This document shows positions 1-5,444 of a stretch of 5,444 bases of DNA, one piece after another. This DNA comes from Planctomycetota bacterium (GTDB taxonomy: Bacteria; Planctomycetota; UBA1135; UBA2386): NCBI GenBank assembly GCA_947455805.1, contig CANGSN010000239.1, forward strand, positions 1 through 5,444. Reading direction: 5' to 3'. Within the stretch, counting starts at the first letter, position 1, and each line of letters starts with the position of its first letter. The notes beneath the pieces were generated by a model. The model made no database searches and was not told the origin of the DNA. It worked only from the letters and a program-made list of their open reading frames with translations. The translations under genes and the position numbers were made by a program.

Positions 1-762
1 CGGGGTCGCGGCCACGCCGGGCAGCAGCCCGCTCGCCGCCTGGCCGGGCACCACGTACGGATCGACGCGCGCCGTGAACTGGTGCTTCGTCGCCTGTGCG
101 GTCTGCACACCGTTCAGCGTCTCGCCGTACTGCGCGTTCGCCTCGCGGCCGACGGCGAACGTGCAGCCCGCCGCCGCCAGCAGGTCGCCTTCGTAGGTGC
201 AGTCGACGAACAAGCGCGCCGTCACCACCGAGCCGTCCTCGGTGCGCAGCGACACGATGCGGTCGCCGTCCTTGACGACGCCCAGAGGCGTGCGGTCGAG
301 CCGCCCGTACACCGGCAGGATCGAGGCCTCGGACAGCATGGCCGCGAACGTCGCCTGCGCCTGCTTCGGCTCGAACGTCCACGCAGCGTCGCTGTCGGGC
401 TCGAGGCCGCGGCTCTGGAAGTCCTGCCGCCGCTGCCAGGTCCACGCCTCCGGCCGTTCGTAGTGCGCCCGCAGCCGCCGATAGAACGAGCGCGCCAAGC
501 CGCCGATCGCGTCCTTGTTGCCGACGTCGGTGGCGCCGAGGCCCGACGTCGTCAGGCCGCCGACGAAGCCGTCGTTGTCGAGCAGCACCACGGTCAGGCC
601 TTCGCGCGCGGCGGCGATCGCCGCGATGACGCCGGCCGACGTGGCCCCGTAGACACACACGTCGGCGCGCCGTTCGACCTGGTGCGTGGCGTGGCAGGCA
701 CCTGCGAGGCAGACCAACAAGGCCGCGAGCACGCGGCGCAGACCCGTTGCGATCCTGTTCAT
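1..762 (-). CDS. Secreted FAD-dependent oxidoreductase, 3' part cut by window edge
   Basis: I translated the minus strand from the ATG at 762-760. The frame is open for 254 codons and runs off the left edge, so the C-terminal part is missing. Residues 1-25 are an export signal (two-Arg basic start, hydrophobic core, then LAGACHA). C23 could be a poor lipobox cysteine, but -3 is Ala, so ordinary signal peptidase cleavage after ACHA is equally likely. A Rossmann FAD motif follows: beta strand VCVY, then GATSAG (residues 39-44), with acidic D62 at the end of strand 2, and GGLTTSGLGATDVGN at 68-82. Later come a WTFEPKQA segment and VDCTYEGDLLAAAG followed by VGREANAQYGETLNGV. These are hallmarks of the FAD_oxidored family (PF12831-type), often annotated as FAD-dependent oxidoreductase or loosely as xanthan lyase. 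The family binds FAD, but the substrates of these secreted members are mostly unknown. The start overlaps the stop of the upstream glycosyltransferase gene. The family call is firm; the substrate is unknown. Confidence 0.9.
   Translation of the reverse strand, partial: MNRIATGLRRVLAALLVCLAGACHATHQVERRADVCVYGATSAGVIAAIAAAREGLTVVLLDNDGFVGGLTTSGLGATDVGNKDAIGGLARSFYRRLRAHYERPEAWTWQRRQDFQSRGLEPDSDAAWTFEPKQAQATFAAMLSEASILPVYGRLDRTPLGVVKDGDRIVSLRTEDGSVVTARLFVDCTYEGDLLAAAGCTFAVGREANAQYGETLNGVQTAQATKHQFTARVDPYVVPGQAASGLLPGVAATP
759..762 (-). other. ATGA stop/start overlap (translational coupling)
   Basis: On the minus strand the TGA of the glycosyltransferase gene (761-759) and the ATG of the FAD oxidoreductase gene (762-760) share bases as ATGA. 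The bases just upstream show no strong Shine-Dalgarno sequence. Termination-reinitiation coupling and a common mRNA are therefore the natural reading. Confidence 0.85.
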
Positions 763-2327
763 GGCTTGTGTTCGACGTAGACGTAGAGGCTCTCGTCCTT
801 CGGGCCGACCCAGCACGGCAGATGCAGCGCCAGTTCGCAGTGCTCGGCGAGCGCCAGGCGGAAGTGTCCTGCGGGGTCCTTCTCCTGCAGCTCCGGCAGC
901 GTCAACGCCACCGCGAACAACGCCCCGTCGGCGGCGGCGCGTTCGCGGTGCCACTGCAGGCAGGCGGCGGCGCCGGGCGCATGGATCGGCTTCTTGGCCT
1001 CGTCGATGCCCTGCAGGAACATCCAGTCGCTGACCGGCCAGACCTGGTTGCGCGCGTACTGCGCGGGCACGTCGTTGGCGTAGGCACCGGGACGCAGGTA
1101 GTAGAGCAGGGTGGGCTTGTTGGTCGTGACCACACGCAGCGGGCGACCCGCGGCGCGCGTGTGCAGGTACTCGACGGCGACGTCCCAGGCGGCGCGCTGC
1201 CCGCGCTGTTCGCCGTGGTAGGCGACCAGGAAGTTGACCTGCTCGCCGAGCAGCAGCAGCGGCAGCAGGGCCGCGGCCCCGACCCGCAGCCAACGAGCTT
1301 CGCGCCAGCGCCGGGTCGCCACCGCCAAGTGCACGCAGGCGAGCGCTGCGGCCCAGGTGATCGCCGGCAGCGCGCAGATGGCGTAGCGGGCGGTGACCTT
1401 GACGTACTTGTGGCCGATGACCCCCAGCGCCACGAACGGCAGCACGCAGAAGCACGCGAGCAGCAGCGTGCGCATGCGTCCGAGCGGCACCACCGCCAGG
1501 GCGAGCCCAGCCGCCGCCGCCAGCAGCGCCGCCGGGCGGAAGAAGAAGGCCGTGGTCTGCGCGTAGTGCAGCAGCGACGCGTCGGCCTTGCTCTTGGCGA
1601 ACCCGCCGAACGGCAGGTAGGGGCCGAGCTCCGGCAGCAGCAGCGCGACGCCGCAGACCGCCCCGGCGACGGCGACGAGGCGACCGAACGGCATCGCCTT
1701 CATGCGCTGCAGCACCAGGAAGCCGACGAACGCCGCGACCAGGAACCAGGCGGTCGGGTGGCTGGTGCCACCGATCGCGAGGGCGAGGGCGAAGCCGACG
1801 TAGTCGCGCCGCCGGCCGAACGCGACGACGGCGTGCGCACGTTCCAACACCAGCACCGCGGCCAGCACGACCAGCGCGTAGCCGCGCGCACTCTGGCTCC
1901 AGAACACGTGCCACGGATTCAGCGCCAGCAGCCACGCCGACAGGACCGCTGGCCAGACGCCGACCAGTCGCCGGCCGGCGATCGCCATCAGCGGCACGGT
2001 GACGATGCCGACCAGCACGAACGGCAGCCGCAGCGACCACGGGTCTTCACCGATCCAGCCGAGCGCCAGCAGGCCGCGCAGCAGCAGGAACGGCAGCGCA
2101 TACTTCCACCGATCGGCGCCCTGCAGGAACTCGTTCCACGGCAGCGTCGCGTCGCGCCAGGTGTGGGCCTCGTCGACCCACAGCGCCCAGGTGCCAGCCC
2201 CCTGCACGCGCAGTGCCGCCCCGACCAAGGTCGCCAGCAACACGAGCGTCCATGGGCCCCACGCTACCTGACTCCTGGCCGACCGCACGGCGGGCACGGT
2301 CTGGCGAGTGCGGGGCGGGAGCGGCAT
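759..2327 (-). CDS. GT-C fold membrane glycosyltransferase (PMT/ArnT-like)
   Basis: This 522-residue integral membrane protein has about ten or eleven hydrophobic segments and a soluble C-terminal region from about residue 381. After TM1, the first outer loop carries WVDEAHTW (residues 50-57); D52-E53 is the acidic pair expected in GT-C transferases that use polyprenyl-phosphate sugars. Other family-like segments are SQSARGYAL at 144-152, after a transmembrane helix ending in NPWHVFW, and KYVKVTARYAICALPA at 307-322, resembling the RY...alP motif of PMT_2/ArnT-type proteins. The likely role is transfer of a sugar from a lipid carrier to a protein, lipid or glycan on the outer face of the membrane; donor and acceptor cannot be read from sequence. 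The frame extends upstream to a GTG at 2429. I chose the ATG at 2327 because it has an AGGAG upstream, while the extra 34 residues look non-coding and the GTG has no ribosome site. It is first gene of a coupled pair with the FAD oxidoreductase. Confidence 0.85.
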   Translation of the reverse strand: MPLPPRTRQTVPAVRSARSQVAWGPWTLVLLATLVGAALRVQGAGTWALWVDEAHTWRDATLPWNEFLQGADRWKYALPFLLLRGLLALGWIGEDPWSLRLPFVLVGIVTVPLMAIAGRRLVGVWPAVLSAWLLALNPWHVFWSQSARGYALVVLAAVLVLERAHAVVAFGRRRDYVGFALALAIGGTSHPTAWFLVAAFVGFLVLQRMKAMPFGRLVAVAGAVCGVALLLPELGPYLPFGGFAKSKADASLLHYAQTTAFFFRPAALLAAAAGLALAVVPLGRMRTLLLACFCVLPFVALGVIGHKYVKVTARYAICALPAITWAAALACVHLAVATRRWREARWLRVGAAALLPLLLLGEQVNFLVAYHGEQRGQRAAWDVAVEYLHTRAAGRPLRVVTTNKPTLLYYLRPGAYANDVPAQYARNQVWPVSDWMFLQGIDEAKKPIHAPGAAACLQWHRERAAADGALFAVALTLPELQEKDPAGHFRLALAEHCELALHLPCWVGPKDESLYVYVEHKP

Positions 2328-2338
2328 GGGATCGACGA

Positions 2339-2343
2339 CTCCT
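2339..2343 (-). promoter_or_regulatory. Shine-Dalgarno AGGAG for the glycosyltransferase gene
   Basis: The minus strand reads AGGAG, with 11 bases before the ATG at 2327. The spacing is slightly long. It nevertheless supports this start over the upstream GTG at 2429, which has no such site. Confidence 0.5.
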
Positions 2344-2445
2344 GCCCTGAATACAGCAAGCGCGATGGGAAGGCGAGTTGCCGGCGGGCATCCGCCGCGC
2401 GTCTTGTTCCGATGCAACTCCGGGCGCACGGATCGATGCGGTGCG

Positions 2446-2452
2446 CTAGCCT
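2446..2452 (+). promoter_or_regulatory. Candidate leaderless -10 element (CTAGCCT) for the secreted-protein gene
   Basis: TAGCCT (2447-2452) matches the TANNNT -10 consensus and ends 6 bases before the ATG at 2459. Transcription would then begin at or near the A of the start codon. No Shine-Dalgarno sequence lies between it and the start, and no convincing -35 box is visible. The same heptamer stands in nearly the same position before the flavin reductase gene. This is inferred from geometry only. Confidence 0.45.
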
Positions 2453-2458
2453 TGCAGC

Positions 2459-4282
2459 ATGGGAATCTCCGTCTGCAACGGCCTCCGCAGCCTGGCCCTG
2501 GTGGCCCTGGTCGCCGCGTCCGCCACTGCCCAACTGCCGACGACGAGCATCGCCGCGGTCCCGTTCGCCGATGCCTTCGCCACCGAGACCGGCGGCGTGC
2601 TGCTGTCGATCCCCGGCGTCACCGACGACATCGTGCTGTTCGCCGACGGGGCGTTCGACGTGCGCGCCAACGGCACCGCGCGCTTGTCGGCGTTCGCCCA
2701 CAAGCAGAGCTCGTTCGACCGTGAGTTCTACGTCACGCTCGAGTTCTCCGGCCGCCTGGCGCCGACCGACGTCGGCTACCCGCCCGCGAACTCGCCGGTG
2801 GTGACGATGCTGCCGACGGCCTACGTGCCGAGCGGCCCGGTCGACCCGGCGACGTTCGTCTACTACACGCAGGTCACGGGCCGCATGGTCGGCCTGCGCA
2901 GCTTCGCCGGGGCGCGCATCGACGTCAGCGCGGCAACCCCGATCCAGGTCGGGTTCGGCGCCAACAACAAGAACGTCCGCCTCGGCCTCGCCGGCGATCT
3001 GTCCCTTGCCGTCACCCAGCAGCCGACCGGCGCCACGCTGAACATCACCGGCCCTGCCCAGCTGCGCGCCGAGTTGACCGCCGGGACCAGCTGGTGCCTG
3101 TCCCACGTCGACGGCAACGCCGCCGCCAGCGGCAACACCAACCGCGCCGCGATCGCCCTGCCGGGCCTCGCCAGCGACTACATCTTCGTGCCGGCCGGCA
3201 CCTGGTTCGACAACGCCGACGGCTCGGCGACCGTGGTCGCCAGCGTGCGCCGCCAGTCCGACTACAGCGATCGTTGGCAGCTGCAGCTGCAGCTGAGCAA
3301 CCGCGTGATCCCGGGCGATGCCGCGCATCCGCCCGCGGGCCTGCCGTCGCAGCAGCTGCTGCCGGCGTCCTATGCTGCGCAGGGCGGCGCCGTCGATCCG
3401 AACGGCTTCCGCTACTACACCGTCGCGAGCGGCACGCTGACCGGTGCCGGCATCAACGCCGGCGGCCTGGTCACCCTGTCGAGCAGCGTGCCGTTCCAGG
3501 TCGGCCACGGCGCCAGCCAGGGCAACCTGTTCTTCGGCGTCGACGGCACGGTCGCCGTCGCCGTCACCACGCAGCCGACCTCGCGCACGATCACCCCGAC
3601 CGGCACGCTGCGTCTGCAGGCCAACCTGTCGACCGACTGCCTGCTGCCGAAGCCGGTGATCACCAGCGGCCAGCTGCAGCAGAGCGACTCGCTGACCCAC
3701 CAGCGGCTCGTCTACCACGGTCCGGAACTCGGCTTCGTCACCCAGGCCGTGCTCGGCTCGCGCTTCCTCGACCTCGACCAGCGCCGGTGGTACGAAGGCC
3801 ACCTGCGCATCCTCGCACACGACACGATCGAGCTGTCGATCCCGCAGGGCATGGCACCGGGCCAGTACCCGCTGTGGCTGCTGAACCAGACGACGCTCAG
3901 CGCACCGGCGACGGTCGACCTGGTGGCGCCGGCCGGACGCACGCTGCGCACCGAGAACGATCGCTTCGCCGGCGAGCCGCAGCACTGGCTCGTGCACCAG
4001 GGCGCCAACCATCCGGGCTTCCACTTCACGTTCCTGGCGATTTCCACCAGCAATGTGCCGAGCGTGGCGCCGGGCCTCGTCGACCTGCAGATCGGCAACG
4101 GCTTCGCCGAGTTGCTCCTGCTCGACGTCGTCATCAACGACGCGGTCACCGGCATCGGCACGGTGATCCTGCCGGCCGTCCCGGCGAACTTCGCCGGCTT
4201 CCGGCTCTACGCGCAGGCGGCGCTGATGGACAACACGTTCTTCCCGCTGCTCTCCAGCGACTTCTGGTTCACGGACTATTGA
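2459..4282 (+). CDS. Large secreted protein with tandem duplicated domain and IPT-like segment
   Basis: The 607-residue product has no enzyme motif that I recognise. Residues 1-24 are a Sec signal peptide: short basic start, core LALVALVAAS, and cleavage after A22-T23-A24. Two homologous domains follow, about residues 45-212 and 228-394, with a period of 183-184 residues. Each has an [IL]PG start, a VDP..F.YYT block, a [IP]QVG.GA block and a VT.QPT block. The only two cysteines of the mature protein, C213 and C394, lie at the matching ends of the two copies. Residues about 397-490 resemble an IPT/TIG immunoglobulin-like fold (PVITSG start, LGSRFLDL, then SIPQGMAPGQYPLWLLN). Residues about 491-607 form a further beta-rich terminal segment. 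Alternating hydrophobic patterns throughout suggest beta-sandwich domains in an exported surface or extracellular structural/binding protein. No sortase, PEP-CTERM or transmembrane anchor is visible at the C-terminus. The start is fixed by the signal peptide. Function is unknown. Confidence 0.88.
   Translation: MGISVCNGLRSLALVALVAASATAQLPTTSIAAVPFADAFATETGGVLLSIPGVTDDIVLFADGAFDVRANGTARLSAFAHKQSSFDREFYVTLEFSGRLAPTDVGYPPANSPVVTMLPTAYVPSGPVDPATFVYYTQVTGRMVGLRSFAGARIDVSAATPIQVGFGANNKNVRLGLAGDLSLAVTQQPTGATLNITGPAQLRAELTAGTSWCLSHVDGNAAASGNTNRAAIALPGLASDYIFVPAGTWFDNADGSATVVASVRRQSDYSDRWQLQLQLSNRVIPGDAAHPPAGLPSQQLLPASYAAQGGAVDPNGFRYYTVASGTLTGAGINAGGLVTLSSSVPFQVGHGASQGNLFFGVDGTVAVAVTTQPTSRTITPTGTLRLQANLSTDCLLPKPVITSGQLQQSDSLTHQRLVYHGPELGFVTQAVLGSRFLDLDQRRWYEGHLRILAHDTIELSIPQGMAPGQYPLWLLNQTTLSAPATVDLVAPAGRTLRTENDRFAGEPQHWLVHQGANHPGFHFTFLAISTSNVPSVAPGLVDLQIGNGFAELLLLDVVINDAVTGIGTVILPAVPANFAGFRLYAQAALMDNTFFPLLSSDFWFTDY
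2591..3094 (+). repeat. Domain copy A of the intragenic duplication
   Basis: This stretch encodes residues 45-212 of the secreted protein. It aligns with the following copy through SIPGVTDDIVLF, YPPANSP, VDPATFVYYTQVTG, PIQVGFGANNKNVRLGL and LAVTQQPTGAT. The similarity is clear at protein level, but the DNA has diverged, so the duplication is old. Confidence 0.8.
3140..3640 (+). repeat. Domain copy B of the intragenic duplication
   Basis: This stretch encodes residues 228-394. It matches copy A through ALPGLASDYIFV, HPPAGLP, VDPNGFRYYTVASG, PFQVGHGASQGNLFFGV and VAVTTQPTSRT, with the VDP and QPT blocks each offset by 184 residues. A linker of about 15 residues rich in Asn, Gly and Ala separates the copies. 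Confidence 0.8.
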
Positions 4283-4298
4283 ACACCGCGAGGGTGTT
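4282..4298 (+). terminator. Hairpin overlapping the stop codon, possible weak terminator
   Basis: AACACC, the 5-base loop GCGAG and GGTGTT form a perfect 6-bp stem beginning at the last base of the TGA stop codon of the secreted-protein gene. No T-tract follows, so it is not a canonical intrinsic terminator. It may stabilise the mRNA end or slow polymerase. Confidence 0.4.
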
Positions 4299-4313
4299 GG
4301 GTTCGCCCGCCCG

Positions 4314-4345
4314 GTAGGAGCCGACGACCGCAGCGGTCGCGGCTC
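4314..4345 (+). repeat. REP-like palindrome with 5' GTAG
   Basis: GTAG (4314-4317) immediately precedes a strong imperfect palindrome. GAGCCG (4318-4323) pairs with CGGCTC (4340-4345). After one bulged A (4324), CGACC (4325-4329) pairs with GGTCG (4335-4339) around the loop GCAGC. A 5' GTAG-type tetranucleotide plus a GC-rich bulged hairpin is the architecture of REP elements mobilised by RAYT transposases. Only one copy is present here, so it may instead be a terminator stem without a T-tract. Confidence 0.4.
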
Positions 4346-4405
4346 GACGGCGAGGACGGTGGCCGCGATTCCGGCGGCGCGAGGGGAGCCTTAGGCGAGA
4401 AGGCA

Positions 4406-4423
4406 AGACAACCCAGACAACCC
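4406..4423 (+). repeat. Perfect 9-base tandem duplication
   Basis: AGACAACCC occurs twice head to tail, about 50 bases upstream of the flavin reductase start codon and just upstream of the candidate -10 element. It could be a direct-repeat regulator site or a replication-slippage duplication. Nothing in the window distinguishes these. Confidence 0.6.
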
Positions 4424-4460
4424 CGCGAGTGGCCGCCGCTGGCGAACGCGGAAGGCTGGC

Positions 4461-4467
4461 CTAGCCT
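4461..4467 (+). promoter_or_regulatory. Candidate leaderless -10 element (CTAGCCT) for the flavin reductase gene
   Basis: TAGCCT (4462-4467) ends 7 bases before the ATG at 4475. There is no Shine-Dalgarno sequence in between and no clear -35 box. The heptamer is identical to the one before the secreted-protein gene, and I noticed no other CTAG in the window. Confidence 0.45.
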
Positions 4468-4474
4468 GTCGGGC

Positions 4475-5032
4475 ATGCGCATCCCCGTGCCGCTCGATCA
4501 TGCCCCTCGTCTGCTGAACCACGGACCGGTGACCCTGGTGGGCACCGCGCGCGGCGACGAACGCAACGTCATGGCGGCGGCGTGGGTCATGCCGATCGAC
4601 TTCACGCCGCCGAAGTTCGCGGCGGTGGTCGCGGCGGACACGAAGACGCGCGAGCTCTTGCTGGCGACCGGCGAGTGCACGCTGATGGCGCCGACGGACG
4701 CGATGCTCGACGTGACGTACGCGGTCGGCACGCACAGCGGCCGCGACGGCGACAAGTTCGCGCGCTACGGACTCGCCGGCGAGCGCGGCAGCGTCGTCGC
4801 GGCGCCCCTGATCGCCGGCTGCGCCTGCTGGCTCGAGTGCGTGCGAGTGCCCGAGCCGCACGTCGAACAGGCCTACGACCTGTTCGTGCTCGAGTGCGTG
4901 GCGGCGTGGGCCGACGACGCGCTGTGGCAGCGCGGCGAATGGCAGTTCGCGGCCGGTGGCCCGCGCACGATCCACCACCTGAAGGGCGGCCTGTTCTTCC
5001 TGACCGGCGACCGGCGGCAAGCGCAACGCTGA
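4475..5032 (+). CDS. Flavin reductase-like FMN-binding protein
   Basis: This 185-residue protein is a normal full length for the flavin reductase-like/flavoredoxin family (PF01613-type split-barrel FMN proteins). Family segments, in order, are GPVTLVGT (17-24), NVMAAAWVMPIDFTPPKFA (31-49), TKTRELLLATGE (56-67), YAVGTHSGRDGDKFARYGL (82-100) and a C-terminal AP(L)IAGCACWLEC followed by VEQAYDLFVLECV and HHLKGGLFF. The NVM..AWVMP and T.TR stretches are where members of this family bind FMN phosphate and ring. Such proteins bind FMN and reduce flavin or another acceptor with NAD(P)H; the physiological partner is not evident. There is no signal peptide or membrane segment, so it is cytoplasmic. 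The start has no Shine-Dalgarno sequence but sits just after a TANNNT box. The gene stands alone, downstream of a structured intergenic region and convergent with the RadC-family gene. Confidence 0.9.
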   Translation: MRIPVPLDHAPRLLNHGPVTLVGTARGDERNVMAAAWVMPIDFTPPKFAAVVAADTKTRELLLATGECTLMAPTDAMLDVTYAVGTHSGRDGDKFARYGLAGERGSVVAAPLIAGCACWLECVRVPEPHVEQAYDLFVLECVAAWADDALWQRGEWQFAAGGPRTIHHLKGGLFFLTGDRRQAQR

Positions 5033-5060
5033 GCCAGGCATCCCCGGCGTCAGGTCAGCG
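5027..5060. terminator. Inverted repeat spanning both convergent stop codons (weak)
   Basis: CGCTGA (5027-5032) pairs with TCAGCG (5055-5060) across a 22-base loop. This structure covers the only space, 17 bases, between the two convergent genes. A bidirectional terminator is possible, but the long loop and the absence of T-tracts make it weak. Confidence 0.2.
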
Positions 5061-5444
5061 CGAAGAAGCCTTCCTCGGCGAAGCTGTAGTAGCGCTCGGC
5101 GCCGACGACCAGGTGGTCGAGCAGTTCGATGCCGACCAGGGCCCCGGCTTCGCGCAGCCGCTCGGTGACGACGCGGTCCTCGGCGCTCGGCGTCGGATCG
5201 CCGGACGGGTGGTTGTGCGCCACCACCACCGCCGCGGCGCCGTCGCGGATCGCCGGTGAGAACACTTCGCGCGGATGCACCGGGGCGGCGTCGACGCTGC
5301 CGGTGCTGACCGTGTGCATCGACAGCAGGCGGTGCCGCGCGTCGAGCAGCAGCGCGAAGAAGCTCTCGCGCCGCGAGCCGTGCGCCGAGTCGCGCACGAT
5401 GCGCGCGACGTCGCCGCCGGAACGCACCGGCGAGCCCGGGCGGA
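5050..5444 (-). CDS. radC: RadC-family JAMM domain protein, 5' part cut by window edge
   Basis: About 130 C-terminal residues are visible. The frame stays open to the right edge; a GTG at 5427 lies inside a domain and is unlikely to be the start, since full RadC proteins are about 220 residues with an N-terminal helix-hairpin-helix-type region that would lie outside. The JAMM/MPN+ metal site is complete: a Glu in RRESFFALLLDAR (visible residue 26), then HNHPSGDPTPSAED with both His (76, 78), Ser and Asp (89) of H-x-H-x(10)-D. Other RadC hallmarks are TGSVDAAPVHPREVF and LLDHLVVGAERYYSFAEEG. The metal-isopeptidase-like fold is well established for the family, but its cellular role is not, and the historical DNA-repair name rests on weak ground. 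The protein is cytoplasmic. It converges on the flavin reductase gene with 17 bases between stop codons. Confidence 0.92.
   Translation of the reverse strand, partial: RPGSPVRSGGDVARIVRDSAHGSRRESFFALLLDARHRLLSMHTVSTGSVDAAPVHPREVFSPAIRDGAAAVVVAHNHPSGDPTPSAEDRVVTERLREAGALVGIELLDHLVVGAERYYSFAEEGFFALT

Larger units (their letters stand above)
2328..2458. other. Divergent intergenic region (131 bases)
   Basis: This gap separates the divergent glycosyltransferase and secreted-protein genes and must hold both promoters. It includes a locally AT-richer patch (around 2343-2360, with the small inverted repeat CTGAATACAG at 2347-2356). On the minus strand that patch reads TATTCA (2353-2348), a weak -10 candidate for the glycosyltransferase gene with no recognisable -35 box. 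No operator can be assigned with confidence. Confidence 0.5.
4283..4474. other. Intergenic region with several small structured elements
   Basis: These 192 bases between two plus-strand genes hold no credible coding frame. They contain the stop-overlapping hairpin, a GTAG-preceded strong hairpin, a 5-bp stem GCCTT/AAGGC at 4388-4404 with a 7-base loop, a 9-base tandem duplication and a candidate -10 element. The separation and structure suggest the flavin reductase gene is transcribed independently. Confidence 0.7.

Noticed and set aside
82..780. A 232-codon plus-strand frame near the left edge
   Set aside because: It is antisense to the FAD oxidoreductase gene, whose minus-strand translation shows a complete FAD motif and a signal peptide.
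1249..1269. A CAG-type trinucleotide run
   Set aside because: It is the antisense of a Leu-rich membrane segment in the glycosyltransferase and is explained by CTG leucine codon use.
2328..2429. A 34-residue N-terminal extension of the glycosyltransferase from a GTG at 2429
   Set aside because: There is no ribosome site before the GTG, the extension has no membrane-protein character, and the ATG at 2327 has an AGGAG upstream.
747..2804. A 685-codon plus-strand open frame opposite the glycosyltransferase gene
   Set aside because: It is an antisense shadow caused by strong GC bias at third codon positions. The product is Arg/Gln/His-rich low-complexity sequence with no domain, and it runs across the divergent promoter region into the secreted-protein gene.
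3278..3295. A triple CAGCTG palindromic repeat that could be a regulatory or unstable site
   Set aside because: It lies in frame in the secreted-protein gene and encodes alternating Gln-Leu, a plausible beta strand in domain copy B, so coding explains it.
2264..4024. A 586-codon minus-strand open frame opposite the secreted-protein gene
   Set aside because: It is an antisense shadow with Arg/Ala/Gly/Val/Asp-rich composition, while the plus strand has a signal peptide and duplicated domains.
3094..4317. A 407-codon plus-strand frame inside the secreted-protein gene
   Set aside because: It is an out-of-frame shadow of almost pure Arg/Pro/Ala/Gly/His composition with no recognisable motif.
4391..5041. 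A 216-codon minus-strand frame opposite the flavin reductase gene
   Set aside because: It is antisense to a firmly recognised family protein, is Arg-rich and has no motif.

Overview
The window is a high-GC bacterial chromosome fragment (roughly 70% G+C by eye, codon third positions almost all G or C). It encodes five proteins, two of them cut by the window edges. I see no RNA genes, mobile elements, CRISPR array or phage genes. The gene content fits an uncultured Planctomycetota-like organism: a secreted FAD oxidoreductase of the family abundant there, a GT-C membrane glycosyltransferase, and a large secreted beta-rich protein with an IPT-like segment. The lineage is inferred from family flavour only and has not been tested.

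Layout. On the minus strand, a GT-C fold integral-membrane glycosyltransferase (2327 to 759) is followed by an FAD-dependent oxidoreductase with a signal peptide (from 762, running off the left edge). Their stop and start codons overlap as ATGA, so they form a coupled two-gene transcription unit. Divergent from it on the plus strand, after a 131-base gap, lies a 607-residue secreted protein (2459-4282). It is built from a signal peptide, two tandem copies of a domain of about 165 residues, an IPT/TIG-like segment and a C-terminal beta-rich segment. A 192-base intergenic region follows, holding a stop-overlapping hairpin, a strong REP-like hairpin preceded by GTAG, and a 9-base tandem duplication. 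Next comes a flavin reductase-like FMN protein (4475-5032, plus). It converges, with only 17 bases between stop codons, on the C-terminal JAMM domain of a RadC-family protein (5050 to beyond the right edge, minus).

The two minus-strand genes probably act in the envelope. The other three look like ordinary single genes with no evident shared pathway. The most interesting non-coding signal is an identical heptamer, CTAGCCT, placed 6-7 bases before the start codons of both plus-strand genes. Neither gene has a Shine-Dalgarno sequence, which is the geometry of a TANNNT -10 box driving a leaderless mRNA. I found no convincing new multi-gene system. The reportable points are this promoter pattern, the duplicated secreted domain and the REP-like hairpin.
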